Of a stretch of 64,000 nucleotides of DNA, positions 63,610 through 64,000 are shown in pieces (positions within the stretch are counted from its first letter, which is position 1; every line of letters begins with the position of its first letter). Made by a program: the position numbers and the translations under genes. A model generated the notes under the pieces. The model did no database searches and was not told the DNA's origin. It worked only from the letters and a program-made list of their open reading frames with translations. The stretch covers positions 2,807,501-2,871,500 of the forward strand of contig NZ_CP014796.1 of NCBI RefSeq assembly GCF_001969385.1, written 5' to 3'. The DNA comes from Salipiger profundus. GTDB lineage: Bacteria; Pseudomonadota; Alphaproteobacteria; Rhodobacterales; Rhodobacteraceae.

Positions 63610-64000
63610 GGGAATCCTCTGAGCACGGAAATCGGGGGTCGGTCGCTTGCGCGGACAAGCGCCTGAAACACCCTTCAGGTAACAGCCGTGTGAAGAGGGG
63701 CAGATGTAACGCGAAAATTCCGCCGCTGGCACGGGCGCGGACAAGAAATCCTGCGAGGCGCTCGTGACCCGATCCGCACCGTTCCGCCAGGAAGGGGCAT
63801 TGGTTCGGATCGGCCTGCCGGTCGCACTCGTGCAGAGCAAAAAGGAGGCCGCCGCCTCCAGCCTGCCGGTCACCCGATGGCAACCCCTGCGATTTCGCGG
63901 ATCTGTGCCGTGTTTCTGGCGAGGAAGATAAAGCTCCGCCAGATGCGGAGACGACAGTCAGCAAGGACCTCATGCGCTCGCGTGTCCGATGCGGCAGGAG
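63610..64000. other. window-end region upstream of the phosphatase gene; no gene seen
   Basis: Contains the phosphatase promoter region. Repeat-like CACCC/GGGTG elements near 63670 are short. A plus-strand frame from 63877 runs to the window edge with a basic peptide but no ribosome site, so it is not called. Confidence 0.4.

Noticed and set aside
63610..63720. Pho box upstream of the alkaline phosphatase gene
   Set aside because: Only one 5-of-7 half-site (CTGTTAC) was seen; the neighbour at the expected 11-bp spacing does not match.
63877..64000. Partial plus-strand gene at the window edge
   Set aside because: A basic 41-codon frame without ribosome site or recognisable sequence; cannot be supported from 124 bases.

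Overview
The window is high-GC chromosomal DNA from an alphaproteobacterium of the Rhodobacteraceae (roseobacter/Salipiger-like). The assignment rests on the gene neighbourhoods (S4-domain protein, seven-iron ferredoxin and CarD in a row; tmk-holB behind a D-Ala-D-Ala carboxypeptidase and a SPOR lipoprotein), on a SAM-II riboswitch before metZ, and on a DUF1127 gene followed by CCUCCUCCC-loop hairpins, an arrangement known from Rhodobacter sphaeroides. No rRNA, CRISPR array, transposase or integrase was seen.

Positions 1-26250 hold mostly housekeeping and small accessory genes: the end of a peptide-type ABC transporter ATPase with a hydroxyacid dehydrogenase and an amidase; an RhlE-type DEAD-box helicase; gatB with a hypothetical gene; a lytic transglycosylase; a shortened CDF-type transporter; pepN; three inner-membrane transporters (MFS, LysE/ArgO, EamA); a secreted SNase-like nuclease; glutathione peroxidase; a DksA-like zinc finger protein; oligoendopeptidase F; an anchored protein with a duplicated C-terminal module; an ATP-dependent DNA ligase with its associated exonuclease; and a hydrolase/SCP2 pair.

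Positions 26250-47100 carry core functions: SUV3-like helicase, S4 RNA-binding protein, ferredoxin, CarD, KefB/C-type antiporter, SAM-II-controlled metZ, folE2, TrkH, valS, Mrp/ApbC, holB, tmk, dacC-like carboxypeptidase and a SPOR lipoprotein. Between valS and apbC lies a minus-strand transcription unit made of a DUF1127 gene and ten hairpins in five tandem units of about 107 bp. Each hairpin shows a CCUCCUCCC-type loop, and the last ends in a U-rich terminator. It looks like an expanded CcsR (cuckoo family) sRNA array and is the most interesting element here.

A tRNA-Ser(UGA) at 47346 is followed by an accessory block (47739-59319): succinate-semialdehyde-type dehydrogenase, two cytoplasmic GH13 glucosidases, a BON protein, an SDR oxidoreductase, a CYP152-type P450, phosphoketolase and acetate kinase. 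The last two would turn sugar phosphates into acetyl-phosphate and then acetate plus ATP. Several promoter regions contain GGAAC-N16/17-nGTT matches like those of the EcfG general stress sigma factor. The block reads as a stress or carbon-storage module, but no integrase or repeated tRNA end was found to prove insertion. The window ends with an exported protein plus MacB-like ABC operon and a secreted alkaline phosphatase.
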